DNA of 64,000 nt from Pseudomonadota bacterium (GCA_023388965.1 JAEWFF010000021.1:31792-95791), one strand, 5' to 3'. Shown: positions 17,047 to 25,653, counted from the first letter of the stretch. The notes: generated by a model not told the origin, from the letters alone. Numbers and translations are program-made.

Positions 17047-17925
17047 ATGACCTCGGGCCCCCGAATGACTATGTTGCGGGCCATGCACGACATGCCGGTC
17101 ATCGATCCCTATCGCGGTCCGTTCGAGGTTCTGCCGGGCGCGGGAGCGCGCCCGCTGCTGATCCTGTGCGACCACGCCTCCAATGCCCTGCCGGCCGAAT
17201 TCGGCCGGCTCGGACTGCCGGAGGCCGAGTTCCGCCGCCATATCGCCTACGATATCGGCGCCGGGGGCGTGACGCGGCGGCTTGCGGAAAAGCTCGGCGC
17301 GCCGGCTATCCTGTCGGGCTTTTCGCGGCTCCTGATCGACCCCAATCGGGGGCCGGACGATCCGACTTTGGTCATGAAGCTGTCGGACGGAGCGGTTATT
17401 CCGGCCAATGCGCGGATCGGCGCGGCGGAGATCGAGGACAGGCTGAGCCGGTTCCACGAGCCCTATCATGGCGCGATCGCCGCCTGGCTCGACGAAAGCG
17501 CAGAGCGCGGGGAGGTGCCGGCCGTGCTGTCGGTTCATTCGTTCACGTCGAGCTGGAAAGAAGCGCCCCGGCGCTGGCAGGCGGCGCTGCTGTGGGACAG
17601 GGACGACCGGCTGGCCGCGCCCCTGATCGCCGCGCTGGAAGGCGAGGGGTTTTCCGTCGGCGACAACGAGCCCTATGACGGCGCGCTCGAAAACGACACG
17701 ATGTTCCGCCACGCTACGATGCGCGGCCTGCCGCATGCGCTGATCGAGATCCGGCAGGATCTCATCGCCGATGAAAGCGGACAGGAGGAGTGGGCGGACC
17801 GGCTGGCGCGGCTGATGGAGCCGATCCTGAACCAGCCGGATCTGCATCGCGTAAAGCATTACGGATCGCGCGCGGGGCATGGCCGCCGCGCACCGGCCCA
17901 TGAGGCGAAGGAAGGGACCAGATGA
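17047..17925 (+). CDS. N-formylglutamate amidohydrolase family enzyme
   Basis: About 292 residues from ATG 17047, chosen for the purine-rich AGGGGG 9 bases upstream; ATGs at 17065, 17083 and 17092 are also possible and the conserved region only begins at VIDPYRGPFEVL. Family motifs are LLILCDHASNALP, RRHIAYDIGAGGVTRRLAEKL, SGFSRLLIDPNRGPDDPTL and VLSVHSFT, which carry the metal-binding Asp/His residues. Family members hydrolyse N-formylglutamate in histidine breakdown, but this standalone variant has no hut genes nearby, so the substrate is uncertain. It overlaps the DUF1244 gene by 4 bases. Confidence 0.85.
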   Translation: MTSGPRMTMLRAMHDMPVIDPYRGPFEVLPGAGARPLLILCDHASNALPAEFGRLGLPEAEFRRHIAYDIGAGGVTRRLAEKLGAPAILSGFSRLLIDPNRGPDDPTLVMKLSDGAVIPANARIGAAEIEDRLSRFHEPYHGAIAAWLDESAERGEVPAVLSVHSFTSSWKEAPRRWQAALLWDRDDRLAAPLIAALEGEGFSVGDNEPYDGALENDTMFRHATMRGLPHALIEIRQDLIADESGQEEWADRLARLMEPILNQPDLHRVKHYGSRAGHGRRAPAHEAKEGTR

Positions 17926-18224
17926 CGAAACTCGACGATGCGACTCTGACCGAACTTCAGGCGGCGGCTTTCCGGCGGCTGATCGGGCATCTGCGCGAAC
18001 GTACGGACGTGCAGAACATCGACATGATGAATCTCACAGGTTTCTGCCGCAACTGCCTGTCGAACTGGCTGAAGGATGCCGCCGACGAAAAGGGCGTGGC
18101 GCTGACCAAGGACGAGAGCCGCGAGCTTGTGTACGGCATGTCCTACGACGAGTGGAAGGCGAAGCATCAGACGGAAACCTCGCCCGAACAGGCCAAGGCG
18201 TTCGCCGAGCGCGGCGCGCATTAG
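17922..18224 (+). CDS. DUF1244 protein
   Basis: 100 residues, cytosolic, starting at an ATGA overlap with the preceding amidohydrolase. The conserved segment is IDMMNLTGFCRNCLSNWL, with two cysteines spaced CxxC, followed by YGMSYDEWKAKHQ. The family is widespread in proteobacteria, commonly next to N-formylglutamate amidohydrolases, and lacks an assigned function. Overlap and context suggest the two act together. Confidence 0.88.
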   Translation: MTKLDDATLTELQAAAFRRLIGHLRERTDVQNIDMMNLTGFCRNCLSNWLKDAADEKGVALTKDESRELVYGMSYDEWKAKHQTETSPEQAKAFAERGAH

Positions 18225-18230
18225 TCTTCG

Positions 18231-18374
18231 CCTCTCCCGTTTACGGGAGAGGCCGAGAGCGCGGAGCGCTCCGGGTGAGGGGATGCGGCAAGCTCGGCAT
18301 TTGTGACTTTCCTCTCACCCCGCTCGAAAGCCTCCCGGCTTTCGAGTCGCCCTCTCCCGTAAACGGGAGAGGGG
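18231..18374. repeat. Family A palindromic repeat
   Basis: Ends CTCTCCCGTTTACGGGAGAG (18232-18251) and CTCTCCCGTAAACGGGAGAG; note the inverted loops TTTA and TAAA. The centre holds CTCGAAAGCC/GGCTTTCGAG (18323-18346, 10-base stem, loop TCCC). The rest of the 18225-18543 gap shows no gene; its last ~170 bases should carry the gapR promoter. Confidence 0.78.
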
Positions 18375-18543
18375 ATAAGCCACGAATCTCACGGGCGCAC
18401 CCCGGCATCACAAACCAGCAAAAACCTTGAGTTCCACCCGCTTTCCACAAAGCCCGTTCCTGCCTTTTTTGATTGCTTGATTTCGGCTCCGGCGCGGGCC
18501 ACCAAGAGGGCTCTCCGCCATTTCGCGTACAGGTGTATTTGTC

Positions 18544-18789
18544 ATGGACGCTTCCGTCGTCGCCAAGGATCAGCTTCTGTCCATCATCGAGCGCATCGAG
18601 CGCCTCGAAGAGGAAAAGAAGGGCATCGCCGACGATATCAAGGAGGTCTATGCCGAAGCGAAAGCCAACGGCTTCGACACCAAGGTGTTGAGAAAGGTCG
18701 TCTCGATCCGCAAGCAGGATCAGGCCGAACGCGAGGAACAGGATGCAATCCTGGACCTCTATCTCACCGCGCTCGGAATGGTGAAGTAA
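18544..18789 (+). CDS. gapR: GapR, nucleoid-associated DNA-binding protein (DUF2312)
   Basis: 81 residues. QLLSIIERIERLEEEKKGI forms the long coiled coil, followed by DDIKEVYAEAKANGFDTKVL and VVSIRKQDQAEREEQDAI, the hallmark of the alphaproteobacterial GapR family. In Caulobacter GapR clamps overtwisted DNA ahead of replication and transcription forks and supports topoisomerase activity. Length and residues match closely. It stands alone with a strong terminator at 18833-18863. Confidence 0.93.
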   Translation: MDASVVAKDQLLSIIERIERLEEEKKGIADDIKEVYAEAKANGFDTKVLRKVVSIRKQDQAEREEQDAILDLYLTALGMVK

Positions 18790-18832
18790 GCGGCGCCGCG
18801 CCGCGACTCATCAACACACCACAGCGGAAAAG

Positions 18833-18863
18833 CCCTCTCCCGTGCATGCGGGGGAGGGTTTTT
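18833..18863 (+). terminator. Intrinsic terminator of gapR
   Basis: CCCTCTCCCG and GCGGGGGAGGG form a ~10-pair stem (with one G-U or mismatch) around TGCAT, followed by TTTTTC. It is built on the family A repeat core and lies 44 bases after the gapR stop. Confidence 0.8.
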
Positions 18864-18928
18864 CTTTGCCCGCAGGCAGCCCGGAAAAGCACGCGCTTGT
18901 GGTTTGACCGTCATCTGAATCCCTGATA

Positions 18929-18966
18929 ACCAATCGGTATAATTGAGCCGATTGGTAAAAATTGGT
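18929..18966 (+). promoter_or_regulatory. Probable operator/promoter of the uptake operon
   Basis: A perfect 9-base inverted repeat, ACCAATCGG (18929-18937) and CCGATTGGT (18948-18956), encloses a TATAAT hexamer (18938-18943) that could be a -10 box. A further ATTGGT repeats at 18961-18966. The half-sites (CCAAT/ATTGG) resemble the palindrome upstream of the FadR-type regulator at 23883-23897, suggesting that regulator controls both. Confidence 0.6.
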
Positions 18967-18978
18967 AGGGAGGAAAAG

Positions 18979-19977
18979 ATGAAGCACCAAGTTCCAGGCG
19001 CGCTGCGCACAATGGTCAAGTTTGCAGCGGCCGCGGCCGTCGTGGCCGCTCTCACCGGGCAGGCTGCGGCCCAGCAGGTCCGGATCGCCTTCGGCGATAT
19101 CGCCAGCATTGAAAGCCTTAATCTCCTCATCGCCGTCGAGCGCGCCAAGGAGCGCGGCGTCGATGCGTCGATGACGTTCTTCAAGTCCGAAGACCTCGCC
19201 GCGCAGGCGGTGGTCGGCGGGCAGGCCGAAATCGGCGTCGGCGCGCCCTATGCCCTGCTGCAGAAGGTGAAGGCGCCGATCCGCATGTTCTACCAGCTCA
19301 GCAATCTGCGCTTCTATCCGGTCGTCAATACGGAATTCTACAAGGACTGGAAGGATCTCGACGGCCAGGAATTCGCGGTGCATTCGCGCGGCTCCGGCAC
19401 CGAGGCCATCATGAACCTGATGGCGCAGAGGCACGGCATCAAATTCTCGAACCTCAACTACATTCCGGGCGCCGAAGTGCGCGCCGGCGCCCTTCTGCAG
19501 GGCAATGTGAAGGCGACCATCGTCGACAGCTCCGCGCTTAACCTCGTCAAGGAAAAGGGCGGCGACAAGTTCAAGGTGCTCGATATGGGTGATATCGACG
19601 GCACCGACGAGGCGCTCTACGCCAATACGGACTTCCTGACGAAGAACGAAAAGGAAGTGACGATCCTTCTCGAGGAACTGCTGAAGACGCAGCGCGAGAT
19701 CACCAAGGATCCGAAGGTCGTCGCGGATCTGCGCGCCAAGTACAAACTGCTGCCCGATCTGCCGAAGGATCTGGAAGGCGAAGTGGTGCCCTATTTCGAG
19801 GACGCCGCGGAAGCCGAGCTCTATCCGCTCGATGGCGGCAATCCGGACAATGTGAAGGCCGACTTCGAGTTCTTCACCGTTTCCGGCCAGCTCCAGGGCA
19901 AGGCGGAAGACCTGAAGGTCGATGACTTCTGGTCGTTCGCGGCGCTCGAAAAGGCGCGTGCCGGCGCCGGAAACTGA
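18979..19977 (+). CDS. ABC transporter periplasmic substrate-binding protein (NrtA/SsuA/TauA-like)
   Basis: 332 residues, ATG 18979 preceded by AGGGAGG. Signal peptide about residues 1-32 (VKFAAAAAVVAALTGQAAAQ). The mature protein follows the nitrate/sulfonate/taurine-binding fold: VRIAFGDIASIESLNLLIA, GQAEIGVGAPYALLQKV, GQEFAVHSRGSGTEAIMNLM. First gene of a five-gene operon with two permeases, an ATPase and a fumarylpyruvate-hydrolase-like enzyme. The ligand is unknown; the enzyme suggests an aromatic or dicarboxylic compound rather than a sulfonate. Confidence 0.88.
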   Translation: MKHQVPGALRTMVKFAAAAAVVAALTGQAAAQQVRIAFGDIASIESLNLLIAVERAKERGVDASMTFFKSEDLAAQAVVGGQAEIGVGAPYALLQKVKAPIRMFYQLSNLRFYPVVNTEFYKDWKDLDGQEFAVHSRGSGTEAIMNLMAQRHGIKFSNLNYIPGAEVRAGALLQGNVKATIVDSSALNLVKEKGGDKFKVLDMGDIDGTDEALYANTDFLTKNEKEVTILLEELLKTQREITKDPKVVADLRAKYKLLPDLPKDLEGEVVPYFEDAAEAELYPLDGGNPDNVKADFEFFTVSGQLQGKAEDLKVDDFWSFAALEKARAGAGN

Positions 19978-19984
19978 GTGATTG

Positions 19985-20818
19985 ATGAACGTAAATACGA
20001 CATATGAGGCGGCGGCTTCGGCCGCCGCCGGGCCCCGCAGGCCGGGGCTTCTGGCCCGCCTGGCCGGGTCCATGCTGCTGTGGCGCCTGCTGTCGGTGGT
20101 GCTGGTGTGCGGCGCCTGGGAAGTCGCCGGGCGCATCCCGATCAATGTGGCGTTCCCGCCGTTTCTCGACGTTGTCGAGGCCGGCTGGCGCATCACGCTC
20201 GACGGCACGCTGCCACGCGCCTTCCTCATCACGCTTTATCCGCTCGTCATCGGCGTCGTGGCCTCCGCCCTGATCGGCGTGTCGGTCGGCGTCGGCATGG
20301 GCCTGCGCGAGGAACTGGAATGGGCCGGCGTGCCGGTCTTCGTGGTCATGCAGGCCGCGCCGATGGCCGCGCTCATTCCGCTGATCACCTATCTGTACGG
20401 CATCGGCCTCACGGCGAAGGTGCTGTCGGTGATGATCCTCGCTTTGCCGGTGATCGCGCTGAACGGCTACAAGGCGGTGCGCAATGTCAGCCCGTCGCTG
20501 CGGGCCATGGCGCGCTCGTTCCTCGGCACGCGCAGCCAGGAAATATTCAAGGTCATCCTGCCCGATGCCAGCCCGATGATTTTCGCCGGGCTGCGGCTCG
20601 GCATTTCAGCCGGCTTTGTCGGCATCGTGCTCGCCGAGCTTCTGATCACGCCGACGGGTGTCGGCGATCTCATCACCTATCACCGGTCCGTTGCCGATTA
20701 CGCCGAAATGTATGCGGTCATCGCGACGATCATTGTATTTGCGGCGGTTACGCTGAGCCTTCTCGAACGTCTGGAGATCGCGCTGTTCCGACCGGAGAAG
20801 AGGGAAACGGTTCAATGA
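19985..20818 (+). CDS. ABC transporter permease (BPD type), first of two
   Basis: 277 residues with about six membrane helices and the EAA cytoplasmic loop seen as SPSLRAMARSFLGTRSQEIFKVILPDASPMIFAGLRLG. ATG 19985 lies 8 bases after the binding-protein stop; a TTG at 19982 is also in frame. Its end overlaps the ATPase start by 4 bases (20815-20818). With the second permease at 21634 it should form a heterodimeric channel, less common than the single permease of Ssu/Tau systems. Confidence 0.92.
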   Translation: MNVNTTYEAAASAAAGPRRPGLLARLAGSMLLWRLLSVVLVCGAWEVAGRIPINVAFPPFLDVVEAGWRITLDGTLPRAFLITLYPLVIGVVASALIGVSVGVGMGLREELEWAGVPVFVVMQAAPMAALIPLITYLYGIGLTAKVLSVMILALPVIALNGYKAVRNVSPSLRAMARSFLGTRSQEIFKVILPDASPMIFAGLRLGISAGFVGIVLAELLITPTGVGDLITYHRSVADYAEMYAVIATIIVFAAVTLSLLERLEIALFRPEKRETVQ

Positions 20819-21624
20819 CGGCGACCATGCGCGTTGTGTCGAATATCCAGGACGCCAGCACCGAAAAGCGCGCCATCGTGGAAGTGCGCGGCATCTGCAA
20901 GACCTATGGCACGCAGGTCGAGGCGTTGCGCAACATCGTGCTCGATTTCCCCGACGGCCAGTTGACGAGCCTGCTCGGCCCCTCGGGCTGCGGCAAGACC
21001 ACGCTTCTGAAAATCATTGCGGGCCTGATCGAGCCGACCTCCGGCGAAGTGATGGTCAACGGCAGGAAGGTGACGGGGCCGGGCCCGGAGCGCGCTTTCG
21101 TGTTCCAGGATTTCGCGCTGATGCCGTGGGCGGATGTATTGCGCAACGCGGCCTTCGGCCTCGAACTGCGCGGCACGCCGCGCGCCGAGCGCGAGGAAGT
21201 GGCCCGCCGTTACATCAAGGATGTGGGCCTTGCCGGTTTCGAGCATCGCTTCCCGCACGAATTGTCGGGCGGCATGCGCCAGCGTGTCGGCCTTGCCCGC
21301 GCGCTTGCGGTGAATGCCGATGTGCTCCTGATGGACGAGCCGTTCAGCGCGGTCGACGAGCAGAACCGCCGCAAGTTCCAGGAAGACCTCCTGAGCCTGC
21401 GCAAGAACGACAACAAGACGATGATCTTCGTGACGCACTCGATCGAAGAGGCGGTCTATCTGTCGGATCGCATCGTCATCCTGTCGCGTCGTCCGGGCGA
21501 GGTCGCCCGCGTGATCGAGCCGCGCATCTCGCGCGACCGCACGCCCGACCAGATCCGCCGCGACCCTGCCTATCTCGACACCGTCGAGAGCATCTGGCAG
21601 GAACTGCGTAAGTACGCGGAATAG
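20815..21624 (+). CDS. ABC transporter ATP-binding protein
   Basis: 269 residues. Walker A GPSGCGKTT, Q-loop FVFQDFALMPWADV, signature LSGGMRQRVGLARAL, Walker B VLLMDEPFSAVD and switch His in FVTHSIEEAVYLSD are all intact. The ALMPW after the Q-loop is typical of the nitrate/sulfonate/taurine ATPase group. ATG 20815 overlaps the upstream permease stop. It energises the importer. Confidence 0.95.
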   Translation: MTATMRVVSNIQDASTEKRAIVEVRGICKTYGTQVEALRNIVLDFPDGQLTSLLGPSGCGKTTLLKIIAGLIEPTSGEVMVNGRKVTGPGPERAFVFQDFALMPWADVLRNAAFGLELRGTPRAEREEVARRYIKDVGLAGFEHRFPHELSGGMRQRVGLARALAVNADVLLMDEPFSAVDEQNRRKFQEDLLSLRKNDNKTMIFVTHSIEEAVYLSDRIVILSRRPGEVARVIEPRISRDRTPDQIRRDPAYLDTVESIWQELRKYAE

Positions 21625-21633
21625 GATGCGGCG

Positions 21634-22389
21634 ATGACGCTTTTCGGCTACCGCATACCGCCCATGGCATCGCTCATCTTCTGGGCGGCGATGTGGGAAC
21701 TCATCGGCCGGTCCGGCCTCGTCTTCCTGTTTCCGCCGCTGAGCGCGGTGGTGATGGAACTCGGGCAGGTGGTTTCCACCGGCACCTTCCGCAACGCTGC
21801 CTGGCTGACGGTCTCGAGCTTCTTCCAGGGTCTGGCGCTCGCCATCGTCGTCGGCGTGCCGATCGGCGTGCTGATGGGCCGCGTACAGACGGCGGACCGC
21901 CTGCTCGCCATGTGGGTCAACCTGTTCGTCTCGGCGCCGCTGTCGGCGCTGGTGCCGATCATCATGATCCTGTTCGGCATGGGGCAGACGACCATCGTCG
22001 TGACCGTGTTTTTGTTCGCCGTATGGATCATCGTGCTGGATACGCGCGCCGGTGTGCGCGAGGTGTCGAGATCGCTGCTGGAAATGGCGCGGTCCTTCGG
22101 CTCGAGCCGTCCGGGCTCGCTGTGGCGGATCGTGCTGCCCGCGGCGCTTCCTGAAATTCTCGCGGGCGTGCGCCTCGGCGTCATCCGCGGCGTCAAGGGC
22201 GTCGTCATCGGACAATTGCTCGTCTCCATCGTGGGCTTCGGCGAGCTGTTCGAGGTCTATTCGCGCAACTTCCTGATGGAAGAGTTCTGGGCCCTGACAT
22301 TGATCGTCTTCGCCTTTGCGCTCGGCGCCGCCGAAGTGATCGCGATTATCGAACGCAAAGTGGAATTCTACGCTGGAGTGAGAGATTGA
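21634..22389 (+). CDS. ABC transporter permease (BPD type), second of two
   Basis: 251 residues, about six helices, EAA loop SRSLLEMARSFGSSRPGSLWRIVLPAALPEILAGVRLG. It starts 9 bases after the ATPase and its TGA overlaps the next ATG (TGATG). It is clearly divergent from the first permease, so not a tandem duplication of recent origin. Partner in the heterodimeric channel. Confidence 0.92.
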   Translation: MTLFGYRIPPMASLIFWAAMWELIGRSGLVFLFPPLSAVVMELGQVVSTGTFRNAAWLTVSSFFQGLALAIVVGVPIGVLMGRVQTADRLLAMWVNLFVSAPLSALVPIIMILFGMGQTTIVVTVFLFAVWIIVLDTRAGVREVSRSLLEMARSFGSSRPGSLWRIVLPAALPEILAGVRLGVIRGVKGVVIGQLLVSIVGFGELFEVYSRNFLMEEFWALTLIVFAFALGAAEVIAIIERKVEFYAGVRD

Positions 22390-23114
22390 TGAGTACGAAT
22401 GCCGCCACGCAACGCACTGACGGACAAACCGAATTCGTCATTCCTCCGCCGCCGCTTGCAACCCTGAAAGTGCGCGGCACGGACGCGCTCTATCCGGTGC
22501 GCCGCGTATATTGCGTCGGCCGTAACTACGCCGCGCACGCGATCGAGATGGGCCACGATCCGAACAAGGAGCCGCCCTTCTTCTTCCAGAAGAACCCCGA
22601 CAACATCATCGGCAATGGCGAGCCCTTCCCCTATCCGGTCAAGAGCGAGGACGTGCATTTCGAGATCGAGATGGTGGTCGCGCTCGGCAAGGGCGGCCGC
22701 GACATCCCGGTCGAGGCTGCGCTCGATCATGTGTACGGCTATGGCGTCGGTCTGGACATGACGCGCCGCGATCTGCAGGGCGAGGCCAAGGATCTGCGCC
22801 GTCCGTGGGAAGTCGGCAAGGCGTTCGAAGCCTCGGCCCCGTGCAGCGAACTCGTGCCGGCCGCCGAGATCGGCCATCCCGATCAGGGCGCGATCTGGCT
22901 CGACGTCAATGGCGAGCGCAAGCAGACCGGCGACCTGAACCAGCTCATCTGGAAGGTGCCGGAAATGATCTCCTATCTGTCCGGCCTGTTCGAACTGGCG
23001 CCGGGCGACATCATCATGTCCGGCACGCCGTCGGGCGTCGGCGCGATCAAGCGCGGCGATGTCATGACGGGCTTCGTCGAGGGCGTGGGCGAGCTGAAAA
23101 CGCCGGTCGTCTGA
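22389..23114 (+). CDS. Fumarylacetoacetate-hydrolase family enzyme, fumarylpyruvate-hydrolase-like
   Basis: 241 residues. VRRVYCVGRNYAAHAIEMG opens the FAH domain; the metal ligands sit in VHFEIEMVVALG (Glu-x-Glu) and GYGVGLDMTRRDLQ (Asp), and LAPGDIIMSGTPSGVG is the family C-terminal motif. The spacing and the GRNYAAHA start resemble fumarylpyruvate hydrolase of the gentisate pathway. Translationally coupled to the permease gene (1-base overlap), so the imported compound is probably degraded to, or is, an acylpyruvate. Substrate is inferred. Confidence 0.87.
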   Translation: MSTNAATQRTDGQTEFVIPPPPLATLKVRGTDALYPVRRVYCVGRNYAAHAIEMGHDPNKEPPFFFQKNPDNIIGNGEPFPYPVKSEDVHFEIEMVVALGKGGRDIPVEAALDHVYGYGVGLDMTRRDLQGEAKDLRRPWEVGKAFEASAPCSELVPAAEIGHPDQGAIWLDVNGERKQTGDLNQLIWKVPEMISYLSGLFELAPGDIIMSGTPSGVGAIKRGDVMTGFVEGVGELKTPVV

Positions 23115-23120
23115 CCGGCG
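23101..23120 (+). terminator. Hairpin over the stop codon of the FAH gene
   Basis: CGCCGGTC and GACCGGCG form a perfect 8-base stem with loop GTCT; the TGA stop lies in its right arm. Only TTC follows, so termination may be weak or need a factor. It closes the uptake operon. Confidence 0.5.
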
Positions 23121-23139
23121 TTCATAACTCCCAAACGTG

Positions 23140-23175
23140 AAAAAGCGCCGCGGCGGCTAGTTCTGCCCGCGGCGC
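23140..23175 (-). terminator. Intrinsic terminator of the FadR-type regulator gene
   Basis: On the minus strand GCGCCGCGG (23167-23175 read in reverse) pairs with its complement at 23145-23153 over 9 perfect bases, followed by five U residues (AAAAA at 23140-23144). The right arm overlaps the last codons of the regulator gene. Confidence 0.75.
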
Positions 23176-23852
23176 AAATTGTTTTCGACCGATTGAAGAT
23201 GGCTGCGCATCGTGCGCTCGGCCTCGTCGAGATTGCGCTCCTCGATGGCGGTCACGATGGCCGCGTGCTCCGCGAAGCTGTGATGCGTGCGGTCGGGCGC
23301 CTTGCCGTTGTTGCGCAGCCGGCCCCAGACGACTGCACGACGCACGAGATTGAGCGTGTCGAACAGGCCGAGCACGAGCGAGTTGCGCGCGGCCTGGGCA
23401 ATGGCGCGGTGGAAGCGGTTGTCCCAGTTCTCGTACTGACGCCAGGATTCGGCCTCAAGCGCGCGCTCCAGGCAGGTGCGCATCTCGGCAAGATCGGCCG
23501 GCGTGGAGTTCAGTGCCGCCTCGCGCGCAATGCCGGGCTCGATCAGAAGCCGCGCGCGCATCACCTCGGTGGGATTGGTCTGCTCGGTCAGGCCGATGAT
23601 GTCGCCCGCGCCGTCGATCGGCCGCTGGCCGATGAACGTGCCCTTGCCGACATGGCGCCACAGCCGCCCCTCGGCTTCCAGAATGGACAGCGCCTTGCGC
23701 AATTCGCCGCGCGAAACGCCGAGCATCTCGCACAGTTCTCGCTCGGGCGGGAGCCGCGTTTCGGAGGCGACATCCTGCTGAGCAACGAACGCGCGAAGCT
23801 GGGTCAGCGCTGCAAACGATCCCTGTTCGCCCGTAGCATGTTCGAGGGTCAT
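23157..23852 (-). CDS. GntR-family regulator, FadR (FCD) subfamily
   Basis: 231 residues. The winged helix-turn-helix is at about 25-80 (LPPERELCEMLGVSRGELRKALSILEAEGRLWRHVGKGTF). The C-terminal FCD effector domain has the expected metal-binding residues in RARLLIEPGIAREAA, WDNRFHRAIAQAARN and HSFAEHAAIVTAIEERNLDEAERTMRSHL. It converges on the uptake operon, and CCAATT/AATTGG palindromes occur in its own and the operon promoter, so it is very likely the local repressor responding to the transported compound or its metabolite. Confidence 0.9.
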   Translation of the reverse strand: MTLEHATGEQGSFAALTQLRAFVAQQDVASETRLPPERELCEMLGVSRGELRKALSILEAEGRLWRHVGKGTFIGQRPIDGAGDIIGLTEQTNPTEVMRARLLIEPGIAREAALNSTPADLAEMRTCLERALEAESWRQYENWDNRFHRAIAQAARNSLVLGLFDTLNLVRRAVVWGRLRNNGKAPDRTHHSFAEHAAIVTAIEERNLDEAERTMRSHLQSVENNLRRGQN

Positions 23853-23882
23853 GTCCGCCTGAAAACCTCTCTATTGATTTGA

Positions 23883-23897
23883 CCAATTGTAAATTGG
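23883..23897 (-). promoter_or_regulatory. Palindromic operator upstream of the GntR gene
   Basis: CCAATT-GTA-AATTGG is a perfect 15-base palindrome with a 3-base centre, 31 bases upstream of the regulator start. Size and symmetry fit a FadR-subfamily operator; probably autoregulatory. Confidence 0.6.
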
Positions 23898-23982
23898 AAA
23901 AATCATCTTTCAAGGCTGGAATCAAGCGAGACCGGCCGCGAGCGGCTGGAAAACATCGGGGAAACGGCGAGGAGAGCCCGGA

Positions 23983-25653
23983 TCAGCGATAGCTGTCGAG
24001 CTGGGCCGTGCGGTGGCCGGTAAAGGAGACGGTGCGCAGACCGGCAACGGGTGAGCCGCCGAACAGATCGCTGCGCATGCCCATGCTCGGATTGCCGCCG
24101 AAGCTCGCGGGCAGGACGCCGGCGGGCTTGGCGATCATGCCGCTTGCTGCCCGAGGATGATTGAGCACCTGGGCGCGGTTGCGCGCCGAGCGCGTGGGCG
24201 AATAGACGCTCTTCGGCGCGACGGCCGGGGACGGGGCGAGCGTGGCGACGGACGCTGCAGCGGGCGCGGATTGCTGCGGCCTTGCCGCGCGTGGCGCGGG
24301 AGCGGGGGCCGCTTCCTGCTGCTGCCGGGCGAAGACGTCATGCGCCGAGGAAACCCGCGACGGGGCGGCGGCGACGGGGGCAGGAGCAGGCTTCGGATCG
24401 TTGTTCAGAAGGCCGAGCAGGCGCATGGCTTCAAGACGCGCATCGCCGGCATTGGCGGAGGGCGCGAGCGAAGCGGTGACCGGCGGGTTGGCGGACGGCT
24501 GGATCTGGCTTGGCGCGACGCTGGCGACGAGCGCAGCGGGCGTCGTGTCGGCCGGGCGCGGCAGCGGCATTGCGAACGAACCGGGTGTTTCGGTCGAGGT
24601 CGCGGCGCGGCCGGCGACGGCGTCGGGGCCGGTGTTCCAGATCATGCCCGGCGCGGGAAGCTGCTGCGGCGCATAGGCCGAAGCGAGTTCGGGCCCGGCG
24701 GAGGCAAGCTGAGGACCGGCGACAACTGCATTCGGGCGCGGCGCGGGCATTGGAATGGCCCGGTCGAGCGCGGCGACGGCAACCGGCGCGGCCGTCTCGG
24801 CAGGGGTGGGAGCGGCGGCCGGGGCGGACGGCGCATCGTCTTCTTCCGCATCCGCGCCGAAGAATTTGGCGATGAAGCCGGGGCTGCTGCCATTGCCGTT
24901 CTTGCGGTTGCGGACGGCGGTGGCGACCTGCGTCTGCGTCATGCCGCGCACGGTGGCCCCGCCATTCGCGACATCGGCAAGGGCGAGCTGGTAGTTCTTC
25001 AGCGGCTTGCCGTCCGAGGGGATATGGACGGTGCGGCCGTCGGGGAAGAGGCGCACGAGCTGATCGCGCGACATGCGCGGCCAATGGCGGACATTGCCGA
25101 CATCGAGATGGACGAAAGGCTTTGCCGAAGTCGGGTAGAAGCCGACGCCGCCGCGCTGCAGGCGCAGGCCCGCTTCGCGGATTTTGGCCATCTTCACGTC
25201 GGGCAGATGGATATCCAGCGCCCGGCCGAGCGTGTGCTGGCTGTTCTTGGCGACGCCCTTGGAGCGCGAGCGCAGGCCCTCATTGGTTTCGGGCGAGCGG
25301 TAGGAGGAAATGATCTGCACCGGGGCCTTCGAACCGGCATCCTTCTGCACTTCCCAGACGACATCGAAGAGCCGGGGCTCCATCGCGATCTGCTTCTGGT
25401 TGCGCCAGTCGCGCATGAAATGATTGAGCTGTTTCAGCGCGGCGGGGTCGTAGCGGCCGTTCTTCTTGAAGGTGACGGTGAGCCGTTCCTGCGAATGGGT
25501 GTGGTAGAAGGACAGGGTGCGCGTATCGCCATTGGCGATGGCCGTCTGGGTCGATTCGGCGACGAGCGCGAATCCGCCGGCCAGCGCAATAGATGCGCAC
25601 AGGCGCGCCATTATGCGACGCGACCGTCCTGTTGCGGCAAATCCCCGTTTCAC
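23983..25653 (-). CDS. DUF882 murein endopeptidase (MepK/YcbK-like) with long low-complexity tail
   Basis: 556 residues. An N-terminal export signal with an RSRR-containing n-region and hydrophobic core (LCASIALAGGFALV) precedes the M15-like DUF882 domain (about 45-205). Metal ligands are visible in KNSQHTLGRALDIHLP (His and Asp) and PFVHLDVGNVRHW (His). The remaining ~330 residues are Pro/Ala/Ser-rich without recognisable domain, far longer than the ~180-residue E. coli MepK. MepK cleaves mDAP-mDAP (3-3) crosslinks. It lies 210 bases downstream of an LdtD-like gene, the same pairing as ycbB-ycbK in E. coli. ATG 25611 is an alternative start. Confidence 0.87.
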   Translation of the reverse strand: MKRGFAATGRSRRIMARLCASIALAGGFALVAESTQTAIANGDTRTLSFYHTHSQERLTVTFKKNGRYDPAALKQLNHFMRDWRNQKQIAMEPRLFDVVWEVQKDAGSKAPVQIISSYRSPETNEGLRSRSKGVAKNSQHTLGRALDIHLPDVKMAKIREAGLRLQRGGVGFYPTSAKPFVHLDVGNVRHWPRMSRDQLVRLFPDGRTVHIPSDGKPLKNYQLALADVANGGATVRGMTQTQVATAVRNRKNGNGSSPGFIAKFFGADAEEDDAPSAPAAAPTPAETAAPVAVAALDRAIPMPAPRPNAVVAGPQLASAGPELASAYAPQQLPAPGMIWNTGPDAVAGRAATSTETPGSFAMPLPRPADTTPAALVASVAPSQIQPSANPPVTASLAPSANAGDARLEAMRLLGLLNNDPKPAPAPVAAAPSRVSSAHDVFARQQQEAAPAPAPRAARPQQSAPAAASVATLAPSPAVAPKSVYSPTRSARNRAQVLNHPRAASGMIAKPAGVLPASFGGNPSMGMRSDLFGGSPVAGLRTVSFTGHRTAQLDSYR

